From TWA4 sp051879195 (GTDB lineage: Bacteria; Bacillota; Clostridia; Lachnospirales; Lachnospiraceae): a stretch of 64,000 nt of DNA. Every line of letters begins with the position of its first letter. Within the stretch, counting starts at the first letter, position 1. Of the stretch, positions 52,842 to 62,208 are shown in pieces. The notes below the pieces were generated by a model, which had not been told where the DNA came from, ran no database searches, and saw nothing but the letters and a program-made list of their open reading frames with translations. A program made the translations under genes and the position numbers. The stretch lies in contig JBJELO010000217.1 in the NCBI GenBank assembly GCA_051879195.1, positions 1 to 64,000 of the forward strand. The letters are read 5' to 3'.

Positions 52842-54179
52842 ATGGATAATATGAATAAAAAACTTCCTGTAGACAGGAAACCTTACTGGATATCGGCCGG
52901 AGATCTGGCACAGCAGGGCAGGGACAATATACCGCCGGAGCTGATCAGCAATACGCATCTGATCTACAGTTCTCCCGCGACCCTCGCATTTAATTCCCCC
53001 GGTGCCCAGGGCTTCGGGGTGAAGAGAGCGGGGCTGGCGATTCCCGGTTCCGTGATGCTTCTGGTGGCTCCCGGCTGTTGTGGCCGCAATACCACGCTTC
53101 TGGCGGAGATGCCGGAGTATCACAACCGTTTTTTCTATCTGATGATGGATGAGACGGATATTGTAACAGGGCGTCATCTGAAAAATATTCCCCAGGCGGT
53201 GGAGGAGATCTGTCAGTCACTGCCTCAGATGCCTTCAGTGGTGATGATCTGTCTGACCTGTGCCGATGCGCTGCTGGGTACCGATATGGAACGTGTCTGC
53301 AGGAAAGCCATGAAAAAAGTGGATATTCCGGTGCTTCCCTGTTACATGTATGCACTGACGAGGGAGGGACGCAAGCCGCCCATGGTGCATGTGCGCCAGT
53401 CAATCTATTCCTTGCTGGAACCCATGAAAAAGCGGCCCGATGCAGTGAATCTTCTGGGATATTTTGCTCATCTCATCGATGACTGTGAGATTTACGATCT
53501 GCTGCATCAGATGGGTATCCGCAGGACAAGAGAGATTTCCCGCTGCCGGGATTATGAGGAATACAAACAGATGGCAGAGGCCAATTTCAATCTGGTACTG
53601 AATCCGGAAGCGCGGTTTGCGGCCCAGGATATGCAGAAGCGGCTGGACATTCCCTCTGTGGAGCTGACCCGGCTGTATCAGCTGGACAAGATTCAGAATC
53701 AGTATCATATATTTGCATCGGCACTGGGAACCTCCATTGTGGATCAGGATTATTTTGATGCGGCGCAGGCAGCTGTTGATGCATTCCGTGAGGCGTTTCC
53801 CGATACGGTATTTTCCGTGGGAGAAGGCTGCAATGCGGACCCCTTTGAACTGTCGCTGGCGTTTCTGCGGTACGGTTTCCGGGTAAATGAGATTTTCGGC
53901 AATCCCTCGGCGGATAATTTTGTATATATTAAGAAGATTGCGGCATTGAGTCCTGAAACACGGATCTACTCCAATCTGGAGCCCACCATGCTTTATTACG
54001 ATTTAAGTGAAGGCGAAGCGGATGTGACCATCGGGCGGGATGCGGCCTACTATCATCCCGGTTGTCCTAACGTGGAATGGAGCGAGGATATCCAGCCCTT
54101 CGGTTATGCAGGCGTGAAGCTTTTATTTGAGCAGCTGCTTGCAGCCCGGCAGGGAGCGGGAAAGGAGAGTGCGGTATGA
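52842..54179 (+). CDS. NifD-like nitrogenase component 1 homologue, cassette 1
   Basis: This is a 445-aa protein of the nitrogenase component 1 superfamily. Cysteines fall where NifD binds its P-cluster: Cys79/Cys80 in VAPGCCGR and Cys137/Cys140 in CLTCADALLGTDME, the latter corresponding to the NifD 'C..gLIGDD.e' site. The C-terminal PFGYAGVKLLFEQLL matches the NifD segment after the cofactor histidine, but no clear counterpart of the FeMo-cofactor Cys/His pair was identified. The ATG at 52842 was chosen because GGAGGA lies 7 bases upstream; an earlier start adds 12 residues. It overlaps the next gene by 4 bases. Confidence 0.85.
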   Translation: MDNMNKKLPVDRKPYWISAGDLAQQGRDNIPPELISNTHLIYSSPATLAFNSPGAQGFGVKRAGLAIPGSVMLLVAPGCCGRNTTLLAEMPEYHNRFFYLMMDETDIVTGRHLKNIPQAVEEICQSLPQMPSVVMICLTCADALLGTDMERVCRKAMKKVDIPVLPCYMYALTREGRKPPMVHVRQSIYSLLEPMKKRPDAVNLLGYFAHLIDDCEIYDLLHQMGIRRTREISRCRDYEEYKQMAEANFNLVLNPEARFAAQDMQKRLDIPSVELTRLYQLDKIQNQYHIFASALGTSIVDQDYFDAAQAAVDAFREAFPDTVFSVGEGCNADPFELSLAFLRYGFRVNEIFGNPSADNFVYIKKIAALSPETRIYSNLEPTMLYYDLSEGEADVTIGRDAAYYHPGCPNVEWSEDIQPFGYAGVKLLFEQLLAARQGAGKESAV

Positions 54180-55231
54180 AAGGATTGAGAAAATATCTGG
54201 CGCCGTTTGCCCCCGATCAGTCGGGTGCTTCCGCGGTTTTAAGCGATCTGGGCGGCATCATCGTCATCTGCGATGCCGGCGGCTGCGCCGGTAATATCTG
54301 CGGATTCGATGAACCGCGGTGGTTTATGAAAAAAAGTGCTATTTTCAGTGCGGGACTGCGTGACATAGATGCCATACTGGGCCGGGATGATCGTCTGGTG
54401 GAAAAACTGTCCGATGCGGCAGGGAAAATTGATGCGAAGTTTGCCGCAATTATCGGAACGCCGGTTCCTGCGGTGATCGGTACCGATTATCAGGCGCTGA
54501 AGCGGATGGCAGAAAAAAGGATCGATCTTCCCATTATGACGGTGGATACCGATGGCATGGAGCTTTATGACGTGGGAGAGGAAAAAACCTGGCTGGAGCT
54601 GTTTCGGACATTTGCGGTGGAGAAGCTGCCTGTAGTGAAAAGCAGCGTGGGGATCATTGGAGCGACGCCTCTGGAGATTCACAGCATGAATGCGCCGGCT
54701 GAAATGGAACAGGCTCTGAAAGCCCGGGGCTGTGAGCAGGTCTTCTGCTACGGTATGGGAGCCGGGATCGATGAGGTGAAGGCAGCATCTTCCGTGGAGA
54801 AGAATCTGGTGATTGCCCCCTCCGGCATAAAAGCGGCCCGTTATCTGGAAGAACGGTTCGGAACGCCTTATGAGATCTGCTACCCGGGAGCGGGAGAGAT
54901 TTTTCGCGGCAAACTCGGAGCGCAGGGCCTGACCATGGATGATCTGATCGGGAAAAAGATTCTGATCATGCACCAGCAGGTTCTGGCCAATGATATCCGC
55001 CGGGAGATCGGCGATAAGGCTGAATGCATGGTCGCCACCTGGTTTATGCTGAAAAAGGAACTGAAATCGGAAGGTGATCTTCATCTGACGGAGGAAGACC
55101 AGTTCACGGAACTGATTCGTACAGAGCAGTACGATGTCATCATCGGAGATGAGATTCTGAAAAACGCAGTGCCCGGTTTTGAGGGGATTTATCTGAAGCT
55201 GCCTCATTTTGCAGTATCGGGGAAACTGTAA
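54176..55231 (+). CDS. NifK-like nitrogenase component 1 homologue, cassette 1
   Basis: This short (351-aa) component 1 subunit starts in an ATGA overlap with the NifD-like gene. The N-terminal GGIIVICDAGGCAGNIC followed by FDEPRW corresponds to the NifK 'GsqGC' region; Cys37 aligns with Cys37 of the second NifK-like protein. The second canonical NifK cysteine region is replaced by GTPVPAVIGTDY, with no cysteine. True NifK is about 500 aa. The subunit should pair with the NifD-like protein; its metal centre is probably simpler than a P-cluster. Confidence 0.83.
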   Translation: MKGLRKYLAPFAPDQSGASAVLSDLGGIIVICDAGGCAGNICGFDEPRWFMKKSAIFSAGLRDIDAILGRDDRLVEKLSDAAGKIDAKFAAIIGTPVPAVIGTDYQALKRMAEKRIDLPIMTVDTDGMELYDVGEEKTWLELFRTFAVEKLPVVKSSVGIIGATPLEIHSMNAPAEMEQALKARGCEQVFCYGMGAGIDEVKAASSVEKNLVIAPSGIKAARYLEERFGTPYEICYPGAGEIFRGKLGAQGLTMDDLIGKKILIMHQQVLANDIRREIGDKAECMVATWFMLKKELKSEGDLHLTEEDQFTELIRTEQYDVIIGDEILKNAVPGFEGIYLKLPHFAVSGKL

Positions 55232-55283
55232 AAATACACAGAATATACAGCCTGTGGGAGATGGAACCGGCAGAATATGGAGT

Positions 55284-55305
55284 CTGCGGGAGATAAATCC
55301 CGCAG
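55284..55305 (+). promoter_or_regulatory. Hairpin between nifK-like and hypF
   Basis: CTGCGGGA pairs with TCCCGCAG around GATAAA. There is no T-run, so it is more likely a stability or processing hairpin inside the operon than a terminator. Confidence 0.4.
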
Positions 55306-55333
55306 GATACAGAGATGTTCAGGAAAGGTATGG

Positions 55334-57790
55334 ATGCTTATGGAAGAAAAAAAGGTACTGGCCAGAGTGTACGGGATCGTTCAGGGGGTGGGTTTCCGCC
55401 CGACGGTGAGCCGTCATGCCGACCGCTGCCATGTGAGGGGAAGCGTCTGCAATAAGGGGCCTTATGTGGAGATTAAGGCTCAGGGAACCGAAGAGGAGGT
55501 TGATGCCTTTCTCCATGAAGTGGAATTCAATCCGCCGGAGCGCTCTTCGATTTTGAAAATGGATGTACATCCTTTGAATCAGGAGGAGAATTTTACCAGT
55601 TTTGAGATTATAGAAAGTGAAAAAATCAAAGGTGATATTTTTGTATCACCGGATATCGCCACCTGTCCCAAATGTAAAAAGGAATTGTTTGATAAAAATG
55701 ACCGCAGATATCTGCATCCGTTTATCAACTGTACCTGCTGTGGTCCCAGGCTGACCATTCTGGATTCCATGCCCTATGACCGGGTCCGGACCAGTATGGG
55801 CGAGTTTCCCATGTGTCCGCAGTGTGAGTACGAATACACCCATGCAGAGACCAGGCGGTACGATGCGCAGCCGGTGTGCTGCAATGAGTGCGGGCCGGAG
55901 GTTTATCTGCTTTCCGGTAAAGGTCAGGAACGGGAGCCGGTACCGGCTATGGCAAAGCGGGCTGCAGTACAGACTGCGGCATCACACAATCTTTCCGGTC
56001 CGGTTCCGGAGCATGCGGTCCGGGGCAGAGATGCCATTACACGTACCCGGCAGGTGATCAGGGATGGAGGGATTGCTGCCATCAAGGGGATCGGCGGATT
56101 TCATCTCTGCTGCGATGCCACAAACCAGCAGGCAGTGGAACGGCTGCGGCGGCTGAAGACACGGCCTGCCAAACCGTTTGCTGTTATGATGCGGGATATG
56201 GAAGCGGTGAAGCGGGAATGTCAGGTGACAGAAGTACAGCTGGAGGTGCTGGACGGTCATCAGAAGCCCATCATCCTGCTGAAGCGGAAGGAATACGGAA
56301 CCATCTGTCAGGCCGTAGCGCCGGACAATCCGAAAATCGGGGTAATGCTTCCCTACGCGCCGGTTCAGATGCTGATTTTTACATACGACGACGGGCTGGA
56401 GATGCCCGACTGTCTGGTGATGACCAGCGGCAATGTTTCCGGTGCACCTATCTGCCGCGACGATACGGATGCGCTGACCGAGCTTTCAGAAATGTGCGAT
56501 GTAATTCTGTCCCACAACCGTCTGATCCGTCTGCGGGCTGATGACTCTGTTATGGACTTTTTTGAAGGCAAGCCCTATATGATCCGGCGGTCCCGCGGCT
56601 ATGCGCCTCTGCCTTTTATGACTTCCAATGCGTTTCAGGGTGAGGTCCTGGCAGTGGGAGGCGAGCTGAAGAATACGTTCTGCATCGGGAAAAATGATCT
56701 GTTTTACCAGTCCCCTTACATTGGTGACATGGGAGATCTTCGGACGGTGCGGGCATTGAAGGAATCCATTACCCGGATGGAAGGGCTTCTGGAGGCTTCT
56801 CCTACAGTGGTTGCCTGTGATATGCATCCCCGCTACAATACTACACTTGCTGCGCAGGAGCTGGGGCTGCCGGTTATACCGGTTCAGCATCATTATGCGC
56901 ACATTGCGGCCTGCATGGCGGAAAATGATTATTCACAGCCGGTGATTGGCATTTCCTTTGACGGAACCGGCTACGGAACTGATGGTACCATCTGGGGCGG
57001 TGAGATTCTGCAGGCCGATTACGATGGGTTTGAGCGGCTGGGACATATCCGCCCGTTTCTGCAGATCGGCGGCGATGCTTCCGCCAGAGAAGGATGGAGA
57101 ATCGCTGTGTCCATGCTTTACGGGATTTACGGGAATCGGGATCGGACCATGGATGTGATCCGAAAGCTGGATCTGTGCGATGAACAGACGGCGAAAGTAC
57201 AGTTTGCCATGGCAGATGGTCAGCTCAACAGCGTCATGTCCACCAGTGCGGGACGTCTCTTTGACGCGGTCAGTGCCATTTTGCAGGTACGGAAAGCTTC
57301 CACTTTTGAAGGGGAGGCATCCACCACACTGGAATTTGTGGCGGAGGCTTATGAAGAGGAATGTCTCCGGCAGGAGAAGATGCCCCTTCAGGAGATGCCT
57401 GATGTGCTGACCGGCTGGAACGGGCGTCTGGAAGAAAAACTGCGGCAGAATGCAGCGGAACATGACATGGTGCTGCCCACGGAACTGCTGGTGGAAGGGA
57501 TTACGGAAGCGTTTTTCTCCGGCGTTGATGCAGGACTTTTGTCCTTCTGGTTCCACGAACGGCTGGCGGAGATGGTTCGTTCGGTATCCCTGCAGGCCGG
57601 AGAACAGACCGGACTGAATACTGTGGCACTGAGCGGCGGTGTGTATCAGAATCAGCTGCTGGTGCATTTGAGTTGTGAAAAATTGAGAAAAGAAGGCTTT
57701 CAGGTGCTGACACACAGTCTGCTGCCGCCCAATGACGGCGGAATTGCGCTGGGTCAGGCTGTAGTAGCCATGAGAAAGATAAATCAATAA
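55334..57790 (+). CDS. hypF: Carbamoyltransferase HypF
   Basis: HypF uses carbamoyl phosphate and ATP to carbamoylate the C-terminal Cys of HypE, the first step of making the cyanide ligands of the Fe(CN)2CO unit. The 818-aa protein has all domains: acylphosphatase-like (ARVYGIVQGVGFRPTVSRHA), two zinc fingers (CPKC...CTCC and CPQC...CNEC), a YrdC-like domain (GGIAAIKGIGGFHLCCDAT, MLPYAPVQMLIF, LVMTSGNVSG), and a Kae1-like domain (VPVQHHYAHIAACMAEN, ISFDGTGYGTDG, LSGGVYQNQLL). It is longer than the usual ~750 aa, mainly from an insert of ~35 residues after the zinc fingers. The start at 55334 has AGGAAAGG upstream; 55340 is the alternative. Confidence 0.95.
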   Translation: MLMEEKKVLARVYGIVQGVGFRPTVSRHADRCHVRGSVCNKGPYVEIKAQGTEEEVDAFLHEVEFNPPERSSILKMDVHPLNQEENFTSFEIIESEKIKGDIFVSPDIATCPKCKKELFDKNDRRYLHPFINCTCCGPRLTILDSMPYDRVRTSMGEFPMCPQCEYEYTHAETRRYDAQPVCCNECGPEVYLLSGKGQEREPVPAMAKRAAVQTAASHNLSGPVPEHAVRGRDAITRTRQVIRDGGIAAIKGIGGFHLCCDATNQQAVERLRRLKTRPAKPFAVMMRDMEAVKRECQVTEVQLEVLDGHQKPIILLKRKEYGTICQAVAPDNPKIGVMLPYAPVQMLIFTYDDGLEMPDCLVMTSGNVSGAPICRDDTDALTELSEMCDVILSHNRLIRLRADDSVMDFFEGKPYMIRRSRGYAPLPFMTSNAFQGEVLAVGGELKNTFCIGKNDLFYQSPYIGDMGDLRTVRALKESITRMEGLLEASPTVVACDMHPRYNTTLAAQELGLPVIPVQHHYAHIAACMAENDYSQPVIGISFDGTGYGTDGTIWGGEILQADYDGFERLGHIRPFLQIGGDASAREGWRIAVSMLYGIYGNRDRTMDVIRKLDLCDEQTAKVQFAMADGQLNSVMSTSAGRLFDAVSAILQVRKASTFEGEASTTLEFVAEAYEEECLRQEKMPLQEMPDVLTGWNGRLEEKLRQNAAEHDMVLPTELLVEGITEAFFSGVDAGLLSFWFHERLAEMVRSVSLQAGEQTGLNTVALSGGVYQNQLLVHLSCEKLRKEGFQVLTHSLLPPNDGGIALGQAVVAMRKINQ

Positions 57791-57804
57791 AAAGGAGAAT
57801 TCAT

Positions 57805-58011
57805 ATGTGTGTAGGTTTACCGGCTAAGGTTGTTACGTTAAAAAATGGTATGGCAGTTGTGGATGCGTCAGGTGCGAAGAGGGAGGTTTCCGCGGAGCTC
57901 CTTGATGAGCTGGAACCGGGCGATTATGTGATGGTTCATGCAGGCATTGCCATTGCGAAGATTACAGAAGAAGATCAGAGTGAAACTGATCGGATCATGG
58001 AGGCATTATAA
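57805..58011 (+). CDS. hypC: Hydrogenase maturation chaperone HypC
   Basis: This is a 68-aa chaperone/scaffold that holds the iron with HypD. The required N-terminal cysteine is present (MCVGLPAKVV, Cys2), followed by the OB-fold pattern GMAVVDASGAKREV and LEPGDYVMVHAGIAIAKI, typical of HypC/HupF. AAAGGAGAA precedes the start. It overlaps hypD by one base (TAATG). Confidence 0.95.
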   Translation: MCVGLPAKVVTLKNGMAVVDASGAKREVSAELLDELEPGDYVMVHAGIAIAKITEEDQSETDRIMEAL

Positions 58012-59069
58012 TGGAAGAAACAGGTAAAAAAACGGCCAGGGAGATTCTGGAGACGTATGACGGACCGAAGCTGCGGATCATGGAGGTCTGCGGAACGCAT
58101 ACCCACGAAATTTTCCGCCTGGGCATCCGTAAAATTCTTTCCGATCAGATTGAATTGATTTCCGGTCCCGGCTGTCCCGTCTGTGTGACGCCGGTGGGAT
58201 TTATTGATGAAGCCATTATGCTGGCGCTGGATTATCATGCAACAGTATGCACATTTGGTGATCTGATCCGGGTGCCCGGCACAAAGAAGAGTCTGGCAGC
58301 AGCTCGTTCCGAGGGGGCAAAGGTGCAGATTGTTTATTCGCCCATCGATGCGGTGGAATATGCGAAAGGACATCCCGATGAGGAAGTGGTATTTCTGGCG
58401 GTCGGTTTTGAGACAACCACGCCGGCCAGCTGTCTGGCAGTGAAAAAGGCCATGGAAGCAGGACTTAAGAATTTCTCTCTGCTGACGGCCAACAAGACCA
58501 TGCCCAACGCTTATCAGGCACTGAAGGGAAGTGCCGATGCGTTTCTGTATCCCGGCCATGTAAATGCCATTACAGGTACCGGACTCTGTGAGGAACTGGC
58601 AGAACAGGGCATCAGCGGCGTGGTAACGGGATTTACAGCAAAAGAGATCATGACTGCACTGGCTGTTGTGGTTACGAAGCTGCAGGAGGGCGGCAATTTC
58701 TTTGAAAACTGCTACCCCCGTGTGGTAACCCGTGACGGCAGCAAGGCGGCACAGAAAATGGTGGCACAGTTCATGGAATCCTGCGATTCCGAGTGGCGCG
58801 GATTGGGTGTGATTCCTGACTCCGGTCTGAAACTGAAGGAAGAATACCGGGATTACGACGCCAGAATTCATTTCAATCTGCCGCCGGTACATGGAAAAGC
58901 CAATCCTGCCTGCCGCTGCGGCGACGTGCTGCAGGGCAAATGCAAACCGTCGGATTGTAAAATTTTCGGAAAAGGATGTACACCGCTGCACCCGGTGGGA
59001 GCCTGCATGGTATCCAGTGAGGGCGCATGTTCAGCATATTATCAGTATGGAGGAATTGAAAATGAGTAA
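58011..59069 (+). CDS. hypD: Fe-S scaffold protein HypD
   Basis: HypD, with HypC, is the site where the Fe(CN)2CO group is assembled. The 352-aa protein keeps the catalytic Cys27 in EVCGTHTHEIFR and Cys55/Cys58 in SGPGCPVCVTP, with spacing identical to characterised HypD proteins, and GFETTTPA. The C-terminal cysteine-rich segment (CRCGDVLQGKCKPSDC, then GKGC and GACMVS) supplies the [4Fe-4S] ligands. It appears complete and active. Its end overlaps the hypE start by 8 bases. Confidence 0.95.
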   Translation: MEETGKKTAREILETYDGPKLRIMEVCGTHTHEIFRLGIRKILSDQIELISGPGCPVCVTPVGFIDEAIMLALDYHATVCTFGDLIRVPGTKKSLAAARSEGAKVQIVYSPIDAVEYAKGHPDEEVVFLAVGFETTTPASCLAVKKAMEAGLKNFSLLTANKTMPNAYQALKGSADAFLYPGHVNAITGTGLCEELAEQGISGVVTGFTAKEIMTALAVVVTKLQEGGNFFENCYPRVVTRDGSKAAQKMVAQFMESCDSEWRGLGVIPDSGLKLKEEYRDYDARIHFNLPPVHGKANPACRCGDVLQGKCKPSDCKIFGKGCTPLHPVGACMVSSEGACSAYYQYGGIENE

Positions 59070-60066
59070 AACAGTAACACTTGCCCACGGGGCAGGAGGC
59101 CGTCAGACTTCCGAATTAATCGATCAGGTATTCAAAAAACATTTTGCCAATCCCGATCTGACAGCGGACGATGCTGCCGTACTTTCTGTGGAAGGAGGTA
59201 AGCTGGCTTTTACGACGGATGGTTTTATCGTTTCTCCTGCTGAATTTCCTGGTGGAAATATCGGCAAGCTCAGCATCTGCGGTACGGTCAACGATCTGTC
59301 CTGCATGGGTGCAAAACCGCTGTATCTTTCCTGCGCTTTCGTCATTGAAGAAGGATTTCCCATGGAAAAACTGGAAGAAATCGCGGCATCCATGGAAAAG
59401 ACAGCAGATGAAGCCGGCGTGAAGATCGTTGCCGGTGATACGAAAGTGGCAGGTAAAGGCCAGGTGGACGGCGTATTTATCACCACCACCGGCATCGGCC
59501 GGATTCAGGAAGATGTGGAAACCTCCGGTTTCAAGGCAAAACCCGGCGATGCTGTCATCGTATCCGGTGATGTGGGCCGCCATGGCTGTACTATCCTGCT
59601 GGCAAGAAATGAATTCGGCATTGATGCGGATGTCACCAGCGACTGTGCACCTCTGTGGGGAACCGTCAAATCCATGCTGGATACCACAAAGAATATCCAT
59701 GTAATCCGTGACGCCACACGGGGCGGCGTCGGCACGGTTTTATATGAAATCGCAGAGCAGAGCAATGTAGGCATCCGTCTCAACGCAGCGGACATCCCCG
59801 TAGCAGACAGCGTAAAAGGTGTCTGCGGCATGCTGGGACTGGAACCGCTGTATCTGGCCTGTGAAGGACGCCTCGTAATCTTCGCGCCCAAAGAAGAAGC
59901 ACCCGCGCTGCTGGAAACACTGCGCCAGGGCAAATATTCTGCCAACGCTGCCATCATCGGCGAAGTAACAGACGAAATGCCCGGACGTGTCATCATGAAA
60001 ACAGAAATCGGAGCCGAAACCCTCCTCCCGCCCCCCGGAGGAGAACTGCTGCCTCGTATCTGTTAA
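59062..60066 (+). CDS. hypE: Thiocarbamate dehydratase HypE
   Basis: HypE dehydrates the carbamoyl group on its C-terminal Cys to a thiocyanate and donates cyanide to iron on HypCD. The 334-aa protein begins MSKTVTLAHGAGG and ends LLPRIC, the essential C-terminal cysteine being intact. The PurM/ThiL-like ATP-binding motifs DDAAVL, TTDGFIVSP and IVAGDTKV, and the DATRGGVGTVLYEIA motif, are present. The ATG at 59062 has GGAGG eight bases upstream; the open frame extending further left is inside hypD. Confidence 0.95.
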   Translation: MSKTVTLAHGAGGRQTSELIDQVFKKHFANPDLTADDAAVLSVEGGKLAFTTDGFIVSPAEFPGGNIGKLSICGTVNDLSCMGAKPLYLSCAFVIEEGFPMEKLEEIAASMEKTADEAGVKIVAGDTKVAGKGQVDGVFITTTGIGRIQEDVETSGFKAKPGDAVIVSGDVGRHGCTILLARNEFGIDADVTSDCAPLWGTVKSMLDTTKNIHVIRDATRGGVGTVLYEIAEQSNVGIRLNAADIPVADSVKGVCGMLGLEPLYLACEGRLVIFAPKEEAPALLETLRQGKYSANAAIIGEVTDEMPGRVIMKTEIGAETLLPPPGGELLPRIC

Positions 60067-60100
60067 TCTGACAAGCCATGCATTATCAGGAGAAAACGAT

Positions 60101-60874
60101 ATGATTAAAATTGCTGTTTATGGAAAGGGCGGTATCGGGAAGTCCACCACAGTCTCCAATCTGGCGGCGGCGTTCAGCGAGCAGGGATTTAAGGTGATGC
60201 AGATTGGCTGTGATCCGAAGGCTGATTCCACTGTCAATCTCCGTCACGGGGAGCCGGTTCCCACGGTGCTGGAACTGGTGAGAACCCGCAAAAATGATTT
60301 TACGCTGGAAGATATGGTGAAAGAGGGCTTTGGCGGTGTTCTCTGTGTGGAAGCAGGCGGTCCCACACCGGGACTGGGCTGCGCCGGCAGAGGAATTATC
60401 ACGGCGTTGGATAAGCTGAAGGAGAAAGGGGCTTACGATGTCTATCAGCCGGATGTGGTGATTTACGATGTTCTGGGGGATGTGGTCTGCGGTGGTTTTT
60501 CCATGCCCATGAGAGGCGGATATGCCGATCAGGTTTTTATCATCACTTCCGGGGAAAATATGTCGATTCACGCGGCGGCCAATATTGCTGTGGCGGTGGA
60601 AAATTTCCGGGAAAGGGGCTATGCCCGTCTGGGCGGTCTGATTCTGAACCGGAGAAATGTAAAGAATGAAGAGGAGAAGGTGCAGGAGCTGGCGGATGAT
60701 GTACACAGTTCCATCATTGGTTCGCTGAACCGCAGTGATCTGGTGCTGGAGGCTGAGGAACGCCGTCAGACGGTACTGGAGGCATTTCCCGACAGTACCA
60801 TGGCATTGGAATACCGCAGACTTGCGGGACAGGTAGCCCGGGTCTGCGGTCTGGAATGGAACGGATTGGAGTAA
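60101..60874 (+). CDS. NifH-like nitrogenase iron-protein homologue, cassette 2
   Basis: This 257-aa paralogue of the protein at 52047-52802 has identical key elements: Walker A YGKGGIGKST, QIGCDPKADST, cluster ligands Cys94 in PTPGLGCAGRGI and Cys130 in DVLGDVVCGGF, and the LNRRNVKNEEEKV segment that is also found in cassette 1. The C-terminal third differs strongly between the two, the region that would specify partner docking. It starts 35 bases after hypE with AGGAG upstream. It probably serves the NifD/K-like pair encoded next. Confidence 0.9.
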   Translation: MIKIAVYGKGGIGKSTTVSNLAAAFSEQGFKVMQIGCDPKADSTVNLRHGEPVPTVLELVRTRKNDFTLEDMVKEGFGGVLCVEAGGPTPGLGCAGRGIITALDKLKEKGAYDVYQPDVVIYDVLGDVVCGGFSMPMRGGYADQVFIITSGENMSIHAAANIAVAVENFRERGYARLGGLILNRRNVKNEEEKVQELADDVHSSIIGSLNRSDLVLEAEERRQTVLEAFPDSTMALEYRRLAGQVARVCGLEWNGLE

Positions 60875-60879
60875 AATAT

Positions 60880-62208
60880 ATGTTGAAAATGATTCACGGA
60901 AAGGTGGATCCTTCCGGTGCGGCTGTGCCCGTGGCGGAAGCTGCCTTTCCCGTTCCTTTTCCGTCACAGCTGGAATATAATTCTCCGGCACACGGAACAT
61001 GGAATATTGTACATATTGGTATGCTGATTCCCGGTGCACATCAGATCTACGTCTGCACCGGCAACTGCAACCGGGGTGTGGTACTGACGGCGGCTGAGAT
61101 GAATGCTTCGCACCGTTTTTCCACAATTACGGTAAAAGAAGACAACATTCTGGAAGGAGATATGGAGGAGCTGATCATCGATGGCGTGACGGACATTCTG
61201 GAAAAGCTGCCGGAAAAGCCTCCGGCAGTTATTTTATTTCCCAGCTGTGTCCACCGGTTTATGGGCTGTGATATTCCCATGGTGTACCGGGTACTGCGCA
61301 GCCGCTACCCGGAGATTCATTTTGTGGAAGGCTACATGGACTGCATCCTTCAGAAAGCAGGGATCACACCGGATCAGCGTCTCCGCAGGGAACTGTATTC
61401 CTGCCTGGAAAAGCGTCCGCTGGACCGAAAATCGGTCAATATCATCGGCAATACCATGAAAATCGATCCGGACTGCGAGCTGGCGGAGCTGACAGAAACG
61501 GCAGGCTGCCGTCTGAGACAGATCACGGCATGCAGTACATTTGATGAATATCTTTCCATGTCGGAAAGTTATCTGAATCTGAGTCTGCTTCCCATCGGGA
61601 AAATGCCTGCCGACGTGCTGAAGGAGCGTCTGGGTATGAAGCATCTGTATCTGCCTCAGTGCTTCGGGTATGAGGAAATTACAGACTGTCTCAATACACT
61701 GGCGGATGAGCTGGATGTGCCCCGCATACCGGTGGGTGAACGGATCCTGGAGTGTGAGAAGGCGCTGGAAAAGGCAAAACAGGTCATCGGGCAGACCCCC
61801 ATTGCCATTGATTATACAGCAGTTCCCCGTCCTCTGGGCCTGGCAAGACTCCTTCTGGAACATGGTTTCAACGTGGTCCGAATCTATGCTGACAGCTTTA
61901 TCCCGGAAGAGGAGCAGGATTTTGCGTGGCTTCGCGAACATGCACCGCAGCTGATGATTTATGCGACGATTCATGTGAAAATGCGGGTACTTCCCAGAGA
62001 ATATGTCGAAAAAGTGCTGGCCATCGGACAGAAGGCAGTCTATTTTACCGGTACGCCGTATTTTGTAAATATGGTGGAAGGCGGCGGACTTTACGGATTT
62101 TCCGGAATCTGCCGGATGGCCGAGCAGATGACAAAGGCGTTTCTTGAGGAAAAGGATACGGAAAATCTGATTATCAGAAAAGGATTGGGGTGTGAGAGCT
62201 GCATATGA
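60880..62208 (+). CDS. NifD-like nitrogenase component 1 homologue, cassette 2
   Basis: This is a 442-aa component 1 homologue, only distantly similar to the cassette 1 NifD-like protein. Candidate cluster cysteines are Cys59 and Cys63 in VCTGNCNRG and Cys123/Cys130 in FPSCVHRFMGCD; the latter sits where NifD has its second P-cluster cysteine. The C-terminus ends GLGCESCI, a CxxC pair absent from cassette 1. The ATG at 60880 follows TTGGAG and lies 5 bases after the nifH-like stop. It overlaps the next gene by 4 bases. Confidence 0.83.
   Translation: MLKMIHGKVDPSGAAVPVAEAAFPVPFPSQLEYNSPAHGTWNIVHIGMLIPGAHQIYVCTGNCNRGVVLTAAEMNASHRFSTITVKEDNILEGDMEELIIDGVTDILEKLPEKPPAVILFPSCVHRFMGCDIPMVYRVLRSRYPEIHFVEGYMDCILQKAGITPDQRLRRELYSCLEKRPLDRKSVNIIGNTMKIDPDCELAELTETAGCRLRQITACSTFDEYLSMSESYLNLSLLPIGKMPADVLKERLGMKHLYLPQCFGYEEITDCLNTLADELDVPRIPVGERILECEKALEKAKQVIGQTPIAIDYTAVPRPLGLARLLLEHGFNVVRIYADSFIPEEEQDFAWLREHAPQLMIYATIHVKMRVLPREYVEKVLAIGQKAVYFTGTPYFVNMVEGGGLYGFSGICRMAEQMTKAFLEEKDTENLIIRKGLGCESCI

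Noticed and set aside
52047..55231. Coenzyme F430 or (bacterio)chlorophyll-type reductase
   Set aside because: No tetrapyrrole chelatase, amidase or chlorophyll genes accompany the cassettes, and the presence of separate D and K subunits with hyp genes does not fit CfbCD. It cannot be excluded without phylogeny.
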